Positions 46,692 through 58,781 of a stretch of 64,000 bases of DNA are shown piece by piece. The first letter of the stretch is position 1, and each line of letters starts with the position of its first letter. A program made the translations under genes and the position numbers. The notes beneath the pieces were generated by a model that saw only the letters and a list, made by a program, of their open reading frames with translations, did no database searches and was not told where the DNA came from. This DNA is from Spironucleus salmonicida (Eukaryota; Fornicata; Diplomonadida; Hexamitidae): assembly GCA_000497125.2 (NCBI GenBank), contig CM035322.1, positions 1,248,001 to 1,312,000 on the forward strand, in the 5' to 3' direction.

Positions 46692-47531
46692 TCAGATAGC
46701 ACGATCTCTGATGCTCTACCACGCCATTAACTCACAAATCACGCTGCCGGCGACACACCTGGCGCGCGTGCTCAAGGTGTACACGAACGCAGCATCGCAT
46801 AGCGGGTCGATTTCACACAGCAGCTGGTTCTTTAAGACTACAGCCCCTGTCTCAAGTAGACCTAACAGCAGTCCAGATACAGGCGCACATACGCTGAGCT
46901 GGCCTCGGCGATGGGTCACAGCATCCATTTTTCGGTTGAGGCACTCGCCGGACTCTGTCTACAGGCCCCCCTCATCAGACTCAATGACTCCTATCGGGTC
47001 TCCTATTTTTACAAACTCTCCAATCCCTCGTTTTGCTGTCCACCTCCCGCCGATCTCAGCGCGGGCCTCGCGTTCGAATGAATATCCACCGATTAGCTCT
47101 GGCTCCGACATTTTCTACTGTTTCTAGCGTGTTCCCGCATAGCGCCCCGACTTTTAGATTACAATACTGGCCGTTAGACCCTCTATTCCCCAATTGGTTG
47201 AAATTGTCACCCCTTGGAATTTGAATTGGGTGGGTGCGGTGTTAACAACAATATCATATTAGATATCGGATAGAAACTTAGACGAACTCGTCAAAACCGG
47301 TATAATATTGTCCACTAGGGCCTTGTTAAGCTGTTCTAGCGTCGTTACCCGACGTGCAGTTACCCCCTCTACCTCGAATCCTCCTACAAAAACCGCTTAG
47401 CAAAAGCTTTTCATTCGCTTTAGCGAAGTGGGATGATCTAGTTCTAGGCAGAATGCTGTGATTTATAACCGGGACAGGTAGATGGTCACGGCAGTGCCAA
47501 CCTCTCCCGCACCGATTACAAGGACTCTCAT
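46692..47531 (-). CDS. EF2563/YqeB-family protein (Se-dependent molybdenum hydroxylase system), array copy 1
   Basis: A 279-residue protein (chosen ATG at 47531, TGA at 46694-46692). It starts MRVLVIGAGEVGTAVTIYLS, a Rossmann-type nucleotide loop. Then comes HPTSLKRMKSFCQAVFVGGF and EVEGVTARRV, the family signature (bacterial members have xPxAIRRTVxFxEAVxxGxxxVEGVTA). The C-terminal half has LIGGYSFEREARAEI, GEFVKIGDPIGVIES, CAPVSGLLLGLLETG and CEIDP, matching the barrel-like second half of EF2563/YqeB proteins. In bacteria these genes accompany XdhC-type factors and selenium-dependent molybdenum hydroxylases such as purine hydroxylases; the exact chemistry is unknown. Three TAA/TAG codons precede KMSEPE and others occur, so the gene is adapted to the TAR=Gln code. 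An in-frame ATG at 47648 would add 39 residues but destroys the family-like N-terminus. Confidence 0.8.
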
Positions 47532-48149
47532 TCGAAATAATATATGAATCAATATATAATAACGGCTTCCACTTACATCTGAAATTAAACATAGAATGCC
47601 TGCACATTCACTGCAATGATTTCCACCATTATTGACTCCTATGTACAATTCAACGATGCAAAATTCTATCCCACAAATTGATTTTATTATCCGTTGATTG
47701 TGTTAGCTCAACTTTGTTACTGCATTTAAGTCTTATAGGCAACATTGTTGAAGCCCTTAATATTTGTGAAGATTTGAAGCCATGATCGTAATTTCACATT
47801 AGTAACTAACGCAATAGTGTCCTTTTAGGCTTATAGAAATATATGATATATAGAAAACAAATGACAGGTGGTTCCAGTTAAAATAATGGCCTTAATTTAT
47901 ATTTAAGCTTCATACTGGAGAAAAGTTAGAGTTTTTCATTTTATTTATTTATACTAGCCGTTTATGAAATTTATATCGTACTCCTGACTGGCACTCGTAA
48001 TTTTCGATATTTAATCATCATTTTATCTGTGCCTCCAATGATAGAGCTTAAACACTACTGTTACATTTTTTGTTCTTTGGCAATTTTCTCAAACCGATGA
48101 ATTTATCCTGCTACACACCTTCACACCCTCAGCATCAGTTGAGGAGCGC
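47532..48149. other. non-coding end segment of the repeat unit
   Basis: About 618 AT-rich bases between the YqeB-family start and the next TtcA fragment, present in units 1-7. It should hold the promoter of the YqeB-family gene. A 75-codon minus-strand frame at its centre (starting MMIKYRKLRVPVRS) is weak and probably chance. No tRNA or known element seen. Confidence 0.6.
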
Positions 48150-48350
48150 GTGATCCGGCCGCTGCTGGACTGCACGCAGGGGGACGTGCTGGCATTCACC
48201 GGTGCGTTCGCGGTGGAATTCGTGAGCTCCGACGCAGCCGAGTGCGACTTCGCTGCACGGGGAGGTGGAAAGGAGAGCGAAAGGGGGAGAATCCGGCGGT
48301 TCCTAGACGGGCGCGACTACGGCTGGTTCGCGGAAATGGGCTATGAATGA
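48150..48350 (+). pseudogene. TtcA-like 3' fragment, unit 2
   Basis: The last 67 codons (VIRPLLDC to the stop) of the gene at 44997-46100, without PP-loop or CxxC. The frame continues upstream into the spacer for a short way but has no in-frame ATG before a TGA. It is a by-product of where the repeat was cut. Confidence 0.85.
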
Positions 48351-48363
48351 GAAACGGGTACAA

Positions 48364-48714
48364 TCACTTGTTGGAGGAATACTTGGAGATGGCAGACTCG
48401 GCGTGAGACTGGGCGGCCTTGTAGAGCTCACCACCGTTAAGCACGAGTTTGGCGGCAGCGGTGATCTGGGACTTACCAATGGTGTTACGGTGGTGCTGTC
48501 TGGCGATCTGGGAGGCTTCGGAGGCGATTCTCTCGAAGAGATCGTTGACCATGGAGTTCATGGCGGCCATGCACTGCTTGGAGACACCACAGTCAGCGTC
48601 CTTGCCCTGGAAGGCATCAGAGGCCTTGAGAACCTTGAGGATGTAGGTACCATAGGTCTCTACTCTCTTCATCTTACGGGTAGCTTTGGCTTCAGGGGCG
48701 GATCCAAGGGACAT
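48364..48714 (-). CDS. H2B: histone H2B, array copy 2
   Basis: Translation identical to copy 1. Confidence 0.97.
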   Translation of the reverse strand: MSLGSAPEAKATRKMKRVETYGTYILKVLKASDAFQGKDADCGVSKQCMAAMNSMVNDLFERIASEASQIARQHHRNTIGKSQITAAAKLVLNGGELYKAAQSHAESAISKYSSNK

Positions 48715-48941
48715 TTTAAATAGTGGAGTGGAAATGCCAATCTAGGCACCTGGGCCTAGTCACTTGCGCAGGCTCACTTTTGCGAAATCACTATACTCCA
48801 CATTATTATATTGCATATACCTCGTATACTCGGGAGAAAGCGAAATAGCCCAAAGATGGCTGAGTCTACTTTTGTGTACACTTCATCCTACAACGGCGAC
48901 TTAATGACTTCGCACCTAGGCAGGCAGCCTCCAGTGGTCAG

Positions 48942-49781
48942 TCAGATAGCACGATCTCTGATGCTCTACCACGCCATTAACTCACAAATCACGCTGCCGG
49001 CGACACACCTGGCGCGCGTGCTCAAGGTGTACACGAACGCAGCATCGCATAGCGGGTCGATTTCACACAGCAGCTGGTTCTTTAAGACTACAGCCCCTGT
49101 CTCAAGTAGACCTAACAGCAGTCCAGATACAGGCGCACATACGCTGAGCTGGCCTCGGCGATGGGTCACAGCATCCATTTTTCGGTTGAGGCACTCGCCG
49201 GACTCTGTCTACAGGCCCCCCTCATCAGACTCAATGACTCCTATCGGGTCTCCTATTTTTACAAACTCTCCAATCCCTCGTTTTGCTGTCCACCTCCCGC
49301 CGATCTCAGCGCGGGCCTCGCGTTCGAATGAATATCCACCGATTAGCTCTGGCTCCGACATTTTCTACTGTTTCTAGCGTGTTCCCGCATAGCGCCCCGA
49401 CTTTTAGATTACAATACTGGCCGTTAGACCCTCTATTCCCCAATTGGTTGAAATTGTCACCCCTTGGAATTTGAATTGGGTGGGTGCGGTGTTAACAACA
49501 ATATCATATTAGATATCGGATAGAAACTTAGACGAACTCGTCAAAACCGGTATAATATTGTCCACTAGGGCCTTGTTAAGCTGTTCTAGCGTCGTTACCC
49601 GACGTGCAGTTACCCCCTCTACCTCGAATCCTCCTACAAAAACCGCTTAGCAAAAGCTTTTCATTCGCTTTAGCGAAGTGGGATGATCTAGTTCTAGGCA
49701 GAATGCTGTGATTTATAACCGGGACAGGTAGATGGTCACGGCAGTGCCAACCTCTCCCGCACCGATTACAAGGACTCTCAT
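48942..49781 (-). CDS. EF2563/YqeB-family protein, array copy 2
   Basis: Same sequence as copy 1 as far as compared. Confidence 0.8.
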
Positions 49782-50399
49782 TCGAAATAATATATGAATC
49801 AATATATAATAACGGCTTCCACTTACATCTGAAATTAAACATAGAATGCCTGCACATTCACTGCAATGATTTCCACCATTATTGACTCCTATGTACAATT
49901 CAACGATGCAAAATTCTATCCCACAAATTGATTTTATTATCCGTTGATTGTGTTAGCTCAACTTTGTTACTGCATTTAAGTCTTATAGGCAACATTGTTG
50001 AAGCCCTTAATATTTGTGAAGATTTGAAGCCATGATCGTAATTTCACATTAGTAACTAACGCAATAGTGTCCTTTTAGGCTTATAGAAATATATGATATA
50101 TAGAAAACAAATGACAGGTGGTTCCAGTTAAAATAATGGCCTTAATTTATATTTAAGCTTCATACTGGAGAAAAGTTAGAGTTTTTCATTTTATTTATTT
50201 ATACTAGCCGTTTATGAAATTTATATCGTACTCCTGACTGGCACTCGTAATTTTCGATATTTAATCATCATTTTATCTGTGCCTCCAATGATAGAGCTTA
50301 AACACTACTGTTACATTTTTTGTTCTTTGGCAATTTTCTCAAACCGATGAATTTATCCTGCTACACACCTTCACACCCTCAGCATCAGTTGAGGAGCGC

Positions 50400-50600
50400 G
50401 TGATCCGGCCGCTGCTGGACTGCACGCAGGGGGACGTGCTGGCATTCACCGGTGCGTTCGCGGTGGAATTCGTGAGCTCCGACGCAGCCGAGTGCGACTT
50501 CGCTGCACGGGGAGGTGGAAAGGAGAGCGAAAGGGGGAGAATCCGGCGGTTCCTAGACGGGCGCGACTACGGCTGGTTCGCGGAAATGGGCTATGAATGA
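50400..50600 (+). pseudogene. TtcA-like 3' fragment, unit 3
   Basis: Same 67-codon fragment as in unit 2. Confidence 0.85.
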
Positions 50601-50613
50601 GAAACGGGTACAA

Positions 50614-50964
50614 TCACTTGTTGGAGGAATACTTGGAGATGGCAGACTCGGCGTGAGACTGGGCGGCCTTGTAGAGCTCACCACCGTTAAGCACGAGTTT
50701 GGCGGCAGCGGTGATCTGGGACTTACCAATGGTGTTACGGTGGTGCTGTCTGGCGATCTGGGAGGCTTCGGAGGCGATTCTCTCGAAGAGATCGTTGACC
50801 ATGGAGTTCATGGCGGCCATGCACTGCTTGGAGACACCACAGTCAGCGTCCTTGCCCTGGAAGGCATCAGAGGCCTTGAGAACCTTGAGGATGTAGGTAC
50901 CATAGGTCTCTACTCTCTTCATCTTACGGGTAGCTTTGGCTTCAGGGGCGGATCCAAGGGACAT
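50614..50964 (-). CDS. H2B: histone H2B, array copy 3
   Basis: Translation identical to copy 1. Confidence 0.97.
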   Translation of the reverse strand: MSLGSAPEAKATRKMKRVETYGTYILKVLKASDAFQGKDADCGVSKQCMAAMNSMVNDLFERIASEASQIARQHHRNTIGKSQITAAAKLVLNGGELYKAAQSHAESAISKYSSNK

Positions 50965-51191
50965 TTTAAATAGTGGAGTGGAAATGCCAATCTAGGCACC
51001 TGGGCCTAGTCACTTGCGCAGGCTCACTTTTGCGAAATCACTATACTCCACATTATTATATTGCATATACCTCGTATACTCGGGAGAAAGCGAAATAGCC
51101 CAAAGATGGCTGAGTCTACTTTTGTGTACACTTCATCCTACAACGGCGACTTAATGACTTCGCACCTAGGCAGGCAGCCTCCAGTGGTCAG

Positions 51192-52031
51192 TCAGATAGC
51201 ACGATCTCTGATGCTCTACCACGCCATTAACTCACAAATCACGCTGCCGGCGACACACCTGGCGCGCGTGCTCAAGGTGTACACGAACGCAGCATCGCAT
51301 AGCGGGTCGATTTCACACAGCAGCTGGTTCTTTAAGACTACAGCCCCTGTCTCAAGTAGACCTAACAGCAGTCCAGATACAGGCGCACATACGCTGAGCT
51401 GGCCTCGGCGATGGGTCACAGCATCCATTTTTCGGTTGAGGCACTCGCCGGACTCTGTCTACAGGCCCCCCTCATCAGACTCAATGACTCCTATCGGGTC
51501 TCCTATTTTTACAAACTCTCCAATCCCTCGTTTTGCTGTCCACCTCCCGCCGATCTCAGCGCGGGCCTCGCGTTCGAATGAATATCCACCGATTAGCTCT
51601 GGCTCCGACATTTTCTACTGTTTCTAGCGTGTTCCCGCATAGCACCCCGACTTTTAGATTACAATACTGGCCGTTAGACCCTCTATTCCCCAATTGGTTG
51701 AAATTGTCACCCCTTGGAATTTGAATTGGGTGGGTGCGGTGTTAACAACAATATCATATTAGATATCGGATAGAAACTTAGACGAACTCGTCAAAACCGG
51801 TATAATATTGTCCACTAGGGCCTTGTTAAGCTGTTCTAGCGTCGTTACCCGACGTGCAGTTACCCCCTCTACCTCGAATCCTCCTACAAAAACCGCTTAG
51901 CAAAAGCTTTTCATTCGCTTTAGCGAAGTGGGATGATCTAGTTCTAGGCAGAATGCTGTGATTTATAACCGGGACAGGTAGATGGTCACGGCAGTGCCAA
52001 CCTCTCCCGCACCGATTACAAGGACTCTCAT
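51192..52031 (-). CDS. EF2563/YqeB-family protein, array copy 3 (Arg to Cys variant)
   Basis: Differs from the other copies at nt 51644 (A for G on the plus strand). This turns the Arg in KSGRYAGT into Cys at about residue 130. Otherwise the same as copy 1. Confidence 0.8.
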
Positions 52032-52649
52032 TCGAAATAATATATGAATCAATATATAATAACGGCTTCCACTTACATCTGAAATTAAACATAGAATGCC
52101 TGCACATTCACTGCAATGATTTCCACCATTATTGACTCCTATGTACAATTCAACGATGCAAAATTCTATCCCACAAATTGATTTTATTATCCGTTGATTG
52201 TGTTAGCTCAACTTTGTTACTGCATTTAAGTCTTATAGGCAACATTGTTGAAGCCCTTAATATTTGTGAAGATTTGAAGCCATGATCGTAATTTCACATT
52301 AGTAACTAACGCAATAGTGTCCTTTTAGGCTTATAGAAATATATGATATATAGAAAACAAATGACAGGTGGTTCCAGTTAAAATAATGGCCTTAATTTAT
52401 ATTTAAGCTTCATACTGGAGAAAAGTTAGAGTTTTTCATTTTATTTATTTATACTAGCCGTTTATGAAATTTATATCGTACTCCTGACTGGCACTCGTAA
52501 TTTTCGATATTTAATCATCATTTTATCTGTGCCTCCAATGATAGAGCTTAAACACTACTGTTACATTTTTTGTTCTTTGGCAATTTTCTCAAACCGATGA
52601 ATTTATCCTGCTACACACCTTCACACCCTCAGCATCAGTTGAGGAGCGC

Positions 52650-52850
52650 GTGATCCGGCCGCTGCTGGACTGCACGCAGGGGGACGTGCTGGCATTCACC
52701 GGTGCGTTCGCGGTGGAATTCGTGAGCTCCGACGCAGCCGAGTGCGACTTCGCTGCACGGGGAGGTGGAAAGGAGAGCGAAAGGGGGAGAATCCGGCGGT
52801 TCCTAGACGGGCGCGACTACGGCTGGTTCGCGGAAATGGGCTATGAATGA
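52650..52850 (+). pseudogene. TtcA-like 3' fragment, unit 4
   Basis: Same 67-codon fragment as in unit 2. Confidence 0.85.
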
Positions 52851-52863
52851 GAAACGGGTACAA

Positions 52864-53214
52864 TCACTTGTTGGAGGAATACTTGGAGATGGCAGACTCG
52901 GCGTGAGACTGGGCGGCCTTGTAGAGCTCACCACCGTTAAGCACGAGTTTGGCGGCAGCGGTGATCTGGGACTTACCAATGGTGTTACGGTGGTGCTGTC
53001 TGGCGATCTGGGAGGCTTCGGAGGCGATTCTCTCGAAGAGATCGTTGACCATGGAGTTCATGGCGGCCATGCACTGCTTGGAGACACCACAGTCAGCGTC
53101 CTTGCCCTGGAAGGCATCAGAGGCCTTGAGAACCTTGAGGATGTAGGTACCATAGGTCTCTACTCTCTTCATCTTACGGGTAGCTTTGGCTTCAGGGGCG
53201 GATCCAAGGGACAT
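52864..53214 (-). CDS. H2B: histone H2B, array copy 4
   Basis: Translation identical to copy 1. Confidence 0.97.
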   Translation of the reverse strand: MSLGSAPEAKATRKMKRVETYGTYILKVLKASDAFQGKDADCGVSKQCMAAMNSMVNDLFERIASEASQIARQHHRNTIGKSQITAAAKLVLNGGELYKAAQSHAESAISKYSSNK

Positions 53215-53441
53215 TTTAAATAGTGGAGTGGAAATGCCAATCTAGGCACCTGGGCCTAGTCACTTGCGCAGGCTCACTTTTGCGAAATCACTATACTCCA
53301 CATTATTATATTGCATATACCTCGTATACTCGGGAGAAAGCGAAATAGCCCAAAGATGGCTGAGTCTACTTTTGTGTACACTTCATCCTACAACGGCGAC
53401 TTAATGACTTCGCACCTAGGCAGGCAGCCTCCAGTGGTCAG

Positions 53442-54281
53442 TCAGATAGCACGATCTCTGATGCTCTACCACGCCATTAACTCACAAATCACGCTGCCGG
53501 CGACACACCTGGCGCGCGTGCTCAAGGTGTACACGAACGCAGCATCGCATAGCGGGTCGATTTCACACAGCAGCTGGTTCTTTAAGACTACAGCCCCTGT
53601 CTCAAGTAGACCTAACAGCAGTCCAGATACAGGCGCACATACGCTGAGCTGGCCTCGGCGATGGGTCACAGCATCCATTTTTCGGTTGAGGCACTCGCCG
53701 GACTCTGTCTACAGGCCCCCCTCATCAGACTCAATGACTCCTATCGGGTCTCCTATTTTTACAAACTCTCCAATCCCTCGTTTTGCTGTCCACCTCCCGC
53801 CGATCTCAGCGCGGGCCTCGCGTTCGAATGAATATCCACCGATTAGCTCTGGCTCCGACATTTTCTACTGTTTCTAGCGTGTTCCCGCATAGCGCCCCGA
53901 CTTTTAGATTACAATACTGGCCGTTAGACCCTCTATTCCCCAATTGGTTGAAATTGTCACCCCTTGGAATTTGAATTGGGTGGGTGCGGTGTTAACAACA
54001 ATATCATATTAGATATCGGATAGAAACTTAGACGAACTCGTCAAAACCGGTATAATATTGTCCACTAGGGCCTTGTTAAGCTGTTCTAGCGTCGTTACCC
54101 GACGTGCAGTTACCCCCTCTACCTCGAATCCTCCTACAAAAACCGCTTAGCAAAAGCTTTTCATTCGCTTTAGCGAAGTGGGATGATCTAGTTCTAGGCA
54201 GAATGCTGTGATTTATAACCGGGACAGGTAGATGGTCACGGCAGTGCCAACCTCTCCCGCACCGATTACAAGGACTCTCAT
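53442..54281 (-). CDS. EF2563/YqeB-family protein, array copy 4
   Basis: Same sequence as copy 1 as far as compared. Confidence 0.8.
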
Positions 54282-54899
54282 TCGAAATAATATATGAATC
54301 AATATATAATAACGGCTTCCACTTACATCTGAAATTAAACATAGAATGCCTGCACATTCACTGCAATGATTTCCACCATTATTGACTCCTATGTACAATT
54401 CAACGATGCAAAATTCTATCCCACAAATTGATTTTATTATCCGTTGATTGTGTTAGCTCAACTTTGTTACTGCATTTAAGTCTTATAGGCAACATTGTTG
54501 AAGCCCTTAATATTTGTGAAGATTTGAAGCCATGATCGTAATTTCACATTAGTAACTAACGCAATAGTGTCCTTTTAGGCTTATAGAAATATATGATATA
54601 TAGAAAACAAATGACAGGTGGTTCCAGTTAAAATAATGGCCTTAATTTATATTTAAGCTTCATACTGGAGAAAAGTTAGAGTTTTTCATTTTATTTATTT
54701 ATACTAGCCGTTTATGAAATTTATATCGTACTCCTGACTGGCACTCGTAATTTTCGATATTTAATCATCATTTTATCTGTGCCTCCAATGATAGAGCTTA
54801 AACACTACTGTTACATTTTTTGTTCTTTGGCAATTTTCTCAAACCGATGAATTTATCCTGCTACACACCTTCACACCCTCAGCATCAGTTGAGGAGCGC

Positions 54900-55100
54900 G
54901 TGATCCGGCCGCTGCTGGACTGCACGCAGGGGGACGTGCTGGCATTCACCGGTGCGTTCGCGGTGGAATTCGTGAGCTCCGACGCAGCCGAGTGCGACTT
55001 CGCTGCACGGGGAGGTGGAAAGGAGAGCGAAAGGGGGAGAATCCGGCGGTTCCTAGACGGGCGCGACTACGGCTGGTTCGCGGAAATGGGCTATGAATGA
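54900..55100 (+). pseudogene. TtcA-like 3' fragment, unit 5
   Basis: Same 67-codon fragment as in unit 2. Confidence 0.85.
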
Positions 55101-55113
55101 GAAACGGGTACAA

Positions 55114-55464
55114 TCACTTGTTGGAGGAATACTTGGAGATGGCAGACTCGGCGTGAGACTGGGCGGCCTTGTAGAGCTCACCACCGTTAAGCACGAGTTT
55201 GGCGGCAGCGGTGATCTGGGACTTACCAATGGTGTTACGGTGGTGCTGTCTGGCGATCTGGGAGGCTTCGGAGGCGATTCTCTCGAAGAGATCGTTGACC
55301 ATGGAGTTCATGGCGGCCATGCACTGCTTGGAGACACCACAGTCAGCGTCCTTGCCCTGGAAGGCATCAGAGGCCTTGAGAACCTTGAGGATGTAGGTAC
55401 CATAGGTCTCTACTCTCTTCATCTTACGGGTAGCTTTGGCTTCAGGGGCGGATCCAAGGGACAT
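55114..55464 (-). CDS. H2B: histone H2B, array copy 5
   Basis: Translation identical to copy 1. Confidence 0.97.
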   Translation of the reverse strand: MSLGSAPEAKATRKMKRVETYGTYILKVLKASDAFQGKDADCGVSKQCMAAMNSMVNDLFERIASEASQIARQHHRNTIGKSQITAAAKLVLNGGELYKAAQSHAESAISKYSSNK

Positions 55465-55691
55465 TTTAAATAGTGGAGTGGAAATGCCAATCTAGGCACC
55501 TGGGCCTAGTCACTTGCGCAGGCTCACTTTTGCGAAATCACTATACTCCACATTATTATATTGCATATACCTCGTATACTCGGGAGAAAGCGAAATAGCC
55601 CAAAGATGGCTGAGTCTACTTTTGTGTACACTTCATCCTACAACGGCGACTTAATGACTTCGCACCTAGGCAGGCAGCCTCCAGTGGTCAG

Positions 55692-56531
55692 TCAGATAGC
55701 ACGATCTCTGATGCTCTACCACGCCATTAACTCACAAATCACGCTGCCGGCGACACACCTGGCGCGCGTGCTCAAGGTGTACACGAACGCAGCATCGCAT
55801 AGCGGGTCGATTTCACACAGCAGCTGGTTCTTTAAGACTACAGCCCCTGTCTCAAGTAGACCTAACAGCAGTCCAGATACAGGCGCACATACGCTGAGCT
55901 GGCCTCGGCGATGGGTCACAGCATCCATTTTTCGGTTGAGGCACTCGCCGGACTCTGTCTACAGGCCCCCCTCATCAGACTCAATGACTCCTATCGGGTC
56001 TCCTATTTTTACAAACTCTCCAATCCCTCGTTTTGCTGTCCACCTCCCGCCGATCTCAGCGCGGGCCTCGCGTTCGAATGAATATCCACCGATTAGCTCT
56101 GGCTCCGACATTTTCTACTGTTTCTAGCGTGTTCCCGCATAGCGCCCCGACTTTTAGATTACAATACTGGCCGTTAGACCCTCTATTCCCCAATTGGTTG
56201 AAATTGTCACCCCTTGGAATTTGAATTGGGTGGGTGCGGTGTTAACAACAATATCATATTAGATATCGGATAGAAACTTAGACGAACTCGTCAAAACCGG
56301 TATAATATTGTCCACTAGGGCCTTGTTAAGCTGTTCTAGCGTCGTTACCCGACGTGCAGTTACCCCCTCTACCTCGAATCCTCCTACAAAAACCGCTTAG
56401 CAAAAGCTTTTCATTCGCTTTAGCGAAGTGGGATGATCTAGTTCTAGGCAGAATGCTGTGATTTATAACCGGGACAGGTAGATGGTCACGGCAGTGCCAA
56501 CCTCTCCCGCACCGATTACAAGGACTCTCAT
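55692..56531 (-). CDS. EF2563/YqeB-family protein, array copy 5
   Basis: Same sequence as copy 1 as far as compared. Confidence 0.8.
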
Positions 56532-57149
56532 TCGAAATAATATATGAATCAATATATAATAACGGCTTCCACTTACATCTGAAATTAAACATAGAATGCC
56601 TGCACATTCACTGCAATGATTTCCACCATTATTGACTCCTATGTACAATTCAACGATGCAAAATTCTATCCCACAAATTGATTTTATTATCCGTTGATTG
56701 TGTTAGCTCAACTTTGTTACTGCATTTAAGTCTTATAGGCAACATTGTTGAAGCCCTTAATATTTGTGAAGATTTGAAGCCATGATCGTAATTTCACATT
56801 AGTAACTAACGCAATAGTGTCCTTTTAGGCTTATAGAAATATATGATATATAGAAAACAAATGACAGGTGGTTCCAGTTAAAATAATGGCCTTAATTTAT
56901 ATTTAAGCTTCATACTGGAGAAAAGTTAGAGTTTTTCATTTTATTTATTTATACTAGCCGTTTATGAAATTTATATCGTACTCCTGACTGGCACTCGTAA
57001 TTTTCGATATTTAATCATCATTTTATCTGTGCCTCCAATGATAGAGCTTAAACACTACTGTTACATTTTTTGTTCTTTGGCAATTTTCTCAAACCGATGA
57101 ATTTATCCTGCTACACACCTTCACACCCTCAGCATCAGTTGAGGAGCGC

Positions 57150-57350
57150 GTGATCCGGCCGCTGCTGGACTGCACGCAGGGGGACGTGCTGGCATTCACC
57201 GGTGCGTTCGCGGTGGAATTCGTGAGCTCCGACGCAGCCGAGTGCGACTTCGCTGCACGGGGAGGTGGAAAGGAGAGCGAAAGGGGGAGAATCCGGCGGT
57301 TCCTAGACGGGCGCGACTACGGCTGGTTCGCGGAAATGGGCTATGAATGA
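57150..57350 (+). pseudogene. TtcA-like 3' fragment, unit 6
   Basis: Same 67-codon fragment as in unit 2. Confidence 0.85.
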
Positions 57351-57363
57351 GAAACGGGTACAA

Positions 57364-57714
57364 TCACTTGTTGGAGGAATACTTGGAGATGGCAGACTCG
57401 GCGTGAGACTGGGCGGCCTTGTAGAGCTCACCACCGTTAAGCACGAGTTTGGCGGCAGCGGTGATCTGGGACTTACCAATGGTGTTACGGTGGTGCTGTC
57501 TGGCGATCTGGGAGGCTTCGGAGGCGATTCTCTCGAAGAGATCGTTGACCATGGAGTTCATGGCGGCCATGCACTGCTTGGAGACACCACAGTCAGCGTC
57601 CTTGCCCTGGAAGGCATCAGAGGCCTTGAGAACCTTGAGGATGTAGGTACCATAGGTCTCTACTCTCTTCATCTTACGGGTAGCTTTGGCTTCAGGGGCG
57701 GATCCAAGGGACAT
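57364..57714 (-). CDS. H2B: histone H2B, array copy 6
   Basis: Translation identical to copy 1. Confidence 0.97.
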   Translation of the reverse strand: MSLGSAPEAKATRKMKRVETYGTYILKVLKASDAFQGKDADCGVSKQCMAAMNSMVNDLFERIASEASQIARQHHRNTIGKSQITAAAKLVLNGGELYKAAQSHAESAISKYSSNK

Positions 57715-57941
57715 TTTAAATAGTGGAGTGGAAATGCCAATCTAGGCACCTGGGCCTAGTCACTTGCGCAGGCTCACTTTTGCGAAATCACTATACTCCA
57801 CATTATTATATTGCATATACCTCGTATACTCGGGAGAAAGCGAAATAGCCCAAAGATGGCTGAGTCTACTTTTGTGTACACTTCATCCTACAACGGCGAC
57901 TTAATGACTTCGCACCTAGGCAGGCAGCCTCCAGTGGTCAG

Positions 57942-58781
57942 TCAGATAGCACGATCTCTGATGCTCTACCACGCCATTAACTCACAAATCACGCTGCCGG
58001 CGACACACCTGGCGCGCGTGCTCAAGGTGTACACGAACGCAGCATCGCATAGCGGGTCGATTTCACACAGCAGCTGGTTCTTTAAGACTACAGCCCCTGT
58101 CTCAAGTAGACCTAACAGCAGTCCAGATACAGGCGCACATACGCTGAGCTGGCCTCGGCGATGGGTCACAGCATCCATTTTTCGGTTGAGGCACTCGCCG
58201 GACTCTGTCTACAGGCCCCCCTCATCAGACTCAATGACTCCTATCGGGTCTCCTATTTTTACAAACTCTCCAATCCCTCGTTTTGCTGTCCACCTCCCGC
58301 CGATCTCAGCGCGGGCCTCGCGTTCGAATGAATATCCACCGATTAGCTCTGGCTCCGACATTTTCTACTGTTTCTAGCGTGTTCCCGCATAGCGCCCCGA
58401 CTTTTAGATTACAATACTGGCCGTTAGACCCTCTATTCCCCAATTGGTTGAAATTGTCACCCCTTGGAATTTGAATTGGGTGGGTGCGGTGTTAACAACA
58501 ATATCATATTAGATATCGGATAGAAACTTAGACGAACTCGTCAAAACCGGTATAATATTGTCCACTAGGGCCTTGTTAAGCTGTTCTAGCGTCGTTACCC
58601 GACGTGCAGTTACCCCCTCTACCTCGAATCCTCCTACAAAAACCGCTTAGCAAAAGCTTTTCATTCGCTTTAGCGAAGTGGGATGATCTAGTTCTAGGCA
58701 GAATGCTGTGATTTATAACCGGGACAGGTAGATGGTCACGGCAGTGCCAACCTCTCCCGCACCGATTACAAGGACTCTCAT
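57942..58781 (-). CDS. EF2563/YqeB-family protein, array copy 6
   Basis: Same sequence as copy 1 as far as compared. Confidence 0.8.

Noticed and set aside
46561-47127. Plus-strand 188-codon standard-code ORF in each array unit
   Set aside because: Antisense to the YqeB-family gene; its Ser/Pro/His-rich translation has no domain, whereas the minus strand carries family motifs end to end.
47531-47648. Upstream ATG that would extend the YqeB-family protein by 39 residues
   Set aside because: The added sequence is Cys/Asn-rich and unlike the family, while MRVLVIGAGE is a typical start for this domain.
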